Below, piece after piece: positions 62,214-64,000 of a stretch of DNA of 64,000 nucleotides (position 1 is its first letter; each line of letters opens with the position of its first letter). A model generated the notes under the pieces. The model ran no database searches and was not told the DNA's origin. It was given only the letters and a program-made list of their open reading frames with translations. The position numbers and the translations under genes were made by a program. Origin of the DNA: Dehalococcoidia bacterium (GTDB lineage: Bacteria > Chloroflexota > Dehalococcoidia > SpSt-223); assembly GCA_026003895.1 (NCBI GenBank), contig BPIC01000001.1, positions 686,128-750,127 of the forward strand, read 5' to 3'.

Positions 62214-63074
62214 TTAGCGGTAGGGCGCGAGTTGCATCGCGCGCAGCCGGGCGATGCGCTCGGCCGTCGGCGGATGCGTGCTGAAGAGGTGAGCGATGTT
62301 CAACCCGCCGAAGGGATTGACGATGAACAGGTGAGCCGTCGCCGGCGAGGCGGCCATTGGAATGCGCTGGGTGCCCACTTCGAGGCGGGCGAGTGCCCCG
62401 GCGAGCGCTTCGGGGTCCCCAACGATCCGGGCGCCAACGGCGTCGGCCTCGTATTCGCGCGAGCGCGAAATGGCGAACTGGATCAGCATCGCGATGATTG
62501 GGGCGACGATGACGGCAAACAGACCACCGAGCATTCCCGCGCCGCCCTCGTCTTCATCGCTCCGTCCCAAGCCGCCGAACATCAAGGCCCACGACGCCAT
62601 CTGTCCGATAAAGCTGATGACGCCAGCGATCGTCGCGACGATGGCCATCGTCAACGTGTCACGGTTTTTGATGTGCGCCAGTTCGTGGGCGATGACGCCG
62701 GCGAGTTGGTAGGGTGTGAGAATTTGGCGGATTCCGGCCGTCACCGCAACGACGGCGTGGGCCGGGTCGCGCCCGGTGGCAAAGGCGTTTGGCGACGGAT
62801 CGTCGATCACCGCAACGCGCGGCATGGGCAGGTTGGCGCGCTGCGCCAACTGGCGCACCATCGCAAACAGTTCCGGATCTTGCGCCTCGTCGATCTCGTA
62901 GGCGCCCGCCATCCGCAGGGCAATTTTGTCGGAGAACCAGTAGGCGCCGAAGTTCATGATGAGCGCAAAGACGAAGGCGACCACCATGCCAGAGACGCCT
63001 CCGACGAGCCGGCCGACAAAGACCAGCAGCCCGGTCAGTAAGGCAAGCAGTAGAAGAGTCTTGAGGTTGTTCAT
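62214..63074 (-). CDS. htpX: M48 family zinc metalloprotease HtpX
   Basis: A 286-residue membrane protease for quality control of membrane proteins. There are two N-terminal helices (about 8-28 and 31-50), and the zinc motif is [15 protein letters not shown]. Two more helices (about 150-210) follow, and the third ligand Glu lies in [27 protein letters not shown] ends the domain. The start is ATG 63074, supported by GGGAG five bases upstream, not the ATG three codons earlier. The propeller gene follows on the same strand. Confidence 0.93.
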   Translation of the reverse strand: MNNLKTLLLLALLTGLLVFVGRLVGGVSGMVVAFVFALIMNFGAYWFSDKIALRMAGAYEIDEAQDPELFAMVRQLAQRANLPMPRVAVIDDPSPNAFATGRDPAHAVVAVTAGIRQILTPYQLAGVIAHELAHIKNRDTLTMAIVATIAGVISFIGQMASWALMFGGLGRSDEDEGGAGMLGGLFAVIVAPIIAMLIQFAISRSREYEADAVGARIVGDPEALAGALARLEVGTQRIPMAASPATAHLFIVNPFGGLNIAHLFSTHPPTAERIARLRAMQLAPYR

Positions 63075-63273
63075 GGCTCCCATCTCCCGAGAGGTCCGCC
63101 CCGGTACGAAAAGGATACGAAACTTTGTGTCACTTGAAGAGTCTCCAAGATTAGACTCGTATCAGATCGACGCCTCGGCGGTCCTTGCGGTTGCAACAAC
63201 CTCCCGGGTTGGTGGTACCCTAGAGAGGCCGACTGCCTTCCCGAAAGGAATTGCCGGCGATAAAGGAGTACAC

Positions 63274-63604
63274 GTGGCTGAGAATCTGATTGAAGTGACG
63301 GATCGCAACTTCCAGAGCGAGGTGCTGGAGAGCGATCTGCCGGTGCTGGTGGATTTCTGGGCGCCATGGTGCGGCCCGTGTCGCCAAGTTGCTCCGGCCG
63401 TCGAGGCACTCGCCGAGGAGTACAACGGCAAGGTCAAGTTTGCCAAGCTGAATACCGATGACAGCCCGGTGACCCCCAGCCCAACTTGGCATTATGGGCA
63501 TCCCGACGCTGATCGTGTTCAAAGGCGGTGTCGAGGCCAAGCGGATGGTTGGTGCGTGGCCAAAGCAACGCATCAAGTCCGCGCTGGAGGAGGCGATCGC
63601 CTAG
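63274..63604 (+). pseudogene. trxA: Thioredoxin, single frameshift
   Basis: A thioredoxin of about 109 residues with [15 protein letters not shown], so the redox-active CGPC is intact. GTG 63274 has a strong AAGGAG. One extra base in CCCCAGCCC (about 63476-63484) shifts the frame before the cis-Pro strand. In the other frame the expected [14 protein letters not shown] and KSALEEAIA follow, ending with TAG 63602. A single error is the likely cause, since thioredoxin is normally essential for redox balance. Confidence 0.9.
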
Positions 63605-63608
63605 GCGA

Positions 63609-64000
63609 TCACGTTCCGTTCTCGAACCGGATGCGCACGGTCATTCCCCAGCGCAGCCGTGGGTCGGTGAAGTCGAATTCGAGCACCGTCAGATACGTGA
63701 CGTCGCCGGTTGGGTTGGCTTGGCCGCGCAGGGCAATACTACGCACCACGCCATGACCGGCGAGCCCGTCGATCGCCTCAACGGTGAGCTCGGCACGCTG
63801 ACCGACACGGATGCGTGCCACTCCATACTCGTTGAGATCGGTCGTCTCGACCACGAGCCTCGAGAGATCGCCGACCACGACGGCTGGCTGCCCAGCGAGC
63901 ACGGTCTCGCCGCGTTTCGCGTTCAGTTGTGCCACCGTCGAGCGGAACGGAGCAAGGAGCGTCTGCGTTCCGAGCTCGCTTTCGAGACGGACGAGCTCTT
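63609..64000 (-). CDS. HlyD/RND efflux adaptor protein, C-terminal part
   Basis: A partial gene cut by the window end. It reads the end of a coiled-coil arm ([10 protein letters not shown]), then the lipoyl half [18 protein letters not shown] with the hybrid motif. A beta-barrel domain follows ([27 protein letters not shown]) with a membrane-proximal end ([14 protein letters not shown]). This is the standard membrane-fusion protein layout. It is an accessory subunit of an ABC or RND exporter encoded to the right. It converges on trxA with 4 bp between. Confidence 0.85.
   Translation of the reverse strand, partial: ELVRLESELGTQTLLAPFRSTVAQLNAKRGETVLAGQPAVVVGDLSRLVVETTDLNEYGVARIRVGQRAELTVEAIDGLAGHGVVRSIALRGQANPTGDVTYLTVLEFDFTDPRLRWGMTVRIRFENGT

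Overview
The window is GC-rich, gene-dense, probably chromosomal DNA from a bacterium that looks like a member of the Chloroflexota (thermophilic Thermomicrobia-like lineages are plausible). That placement is an inference. It rests on Pro/Thr-rich TPTPT-type linkers in surface proteins, a Ser/Thr kinase with an extracellular sensor, NrtR control of NAD synthesis, AroH-type chorismate mutase next to trpA and scpA, and several apparently leaderless promoters. I see no rRNA, CRISPR array, insertion sequence or prophage. One tRNA (Phe, GAA) is present.

Layout: 0.1-7.2 kb holds housekeeping genes on the minus strand (RelA/SpoT, TatA, IMP dehydrogenase with a cupin dioxygenase, small membrane proteins). 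7.3-14.6 kb is a divergent surface-glycan locus. The minus arm reads sugar-phosphate transferase, epimerase, SDR, Gfo/Idh oxidoreductase, then a GmhB-phosphatase/transaldolase fusion. The plus arm reads GmhA-type isomerase and a methyltransferase. After a decayed 0.75-kb stretch come metH and a serine hydrolase. At 20.3-24.5 kb is a complete de novo NAD operon (nrtR-nadB-nadC-nadA) with overlapping genes. 25-34 kb carries an oligopeptide-type binding protein, a Ser/Thr kinase, a GNAT protein, YajC, an ECF sigma factor with its probable membrane partner, an alpha/beta hydrolase lacking its nucleophile, and Sua5. 34-39.7 kb has an aldo/keto reductase, galE, and a LolA-like/MacB-like export operon. 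39.8-45.8 kb is a second glycan block with a GT-C-like membrane protein, a methyltransferase, a GH16-like secreted protein and a Wzt/Wzm ABC exporter. 45.9-51 kb contains a subtilisin with beta-propeller repeats, mtaB, an AmaP-like anchor and scpB. 51-64 kb returns to mixed metabolism (amidohydrolase-type cysteine hydrolase, acyl-CoA ligase-like enzyme, second binding protein, RfaE2 heptose adenylyltransferase, FHA protein, trpA-aroH-scpA, HtpX, thioredoxin, efflux adaptor).

How the parts connect: transaldolase, GmhA, GmhB and RfaE2 are most of the steps from central sugar phosphates to ADP-heptose. The sugar transferase, GT-C-like protein and Wzt/Wzm could build and export a heptose-containing glycan. 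The missing step in view is the heptose-7-phosphate kinase.

A striking feature is a run of single-base insertions confined mainly to 45.2-50.9 kb (wzm, subtilisin, mtaB, scpB) plus one in trxA. They break conserved genes but leave the protein sequence recognisable in another frame. This looks more like local sequence error than gene decay. A second recurring pattern is a -10 hexamer placed 6-9 nt before a start codon, which implies leaderless mRNAs.
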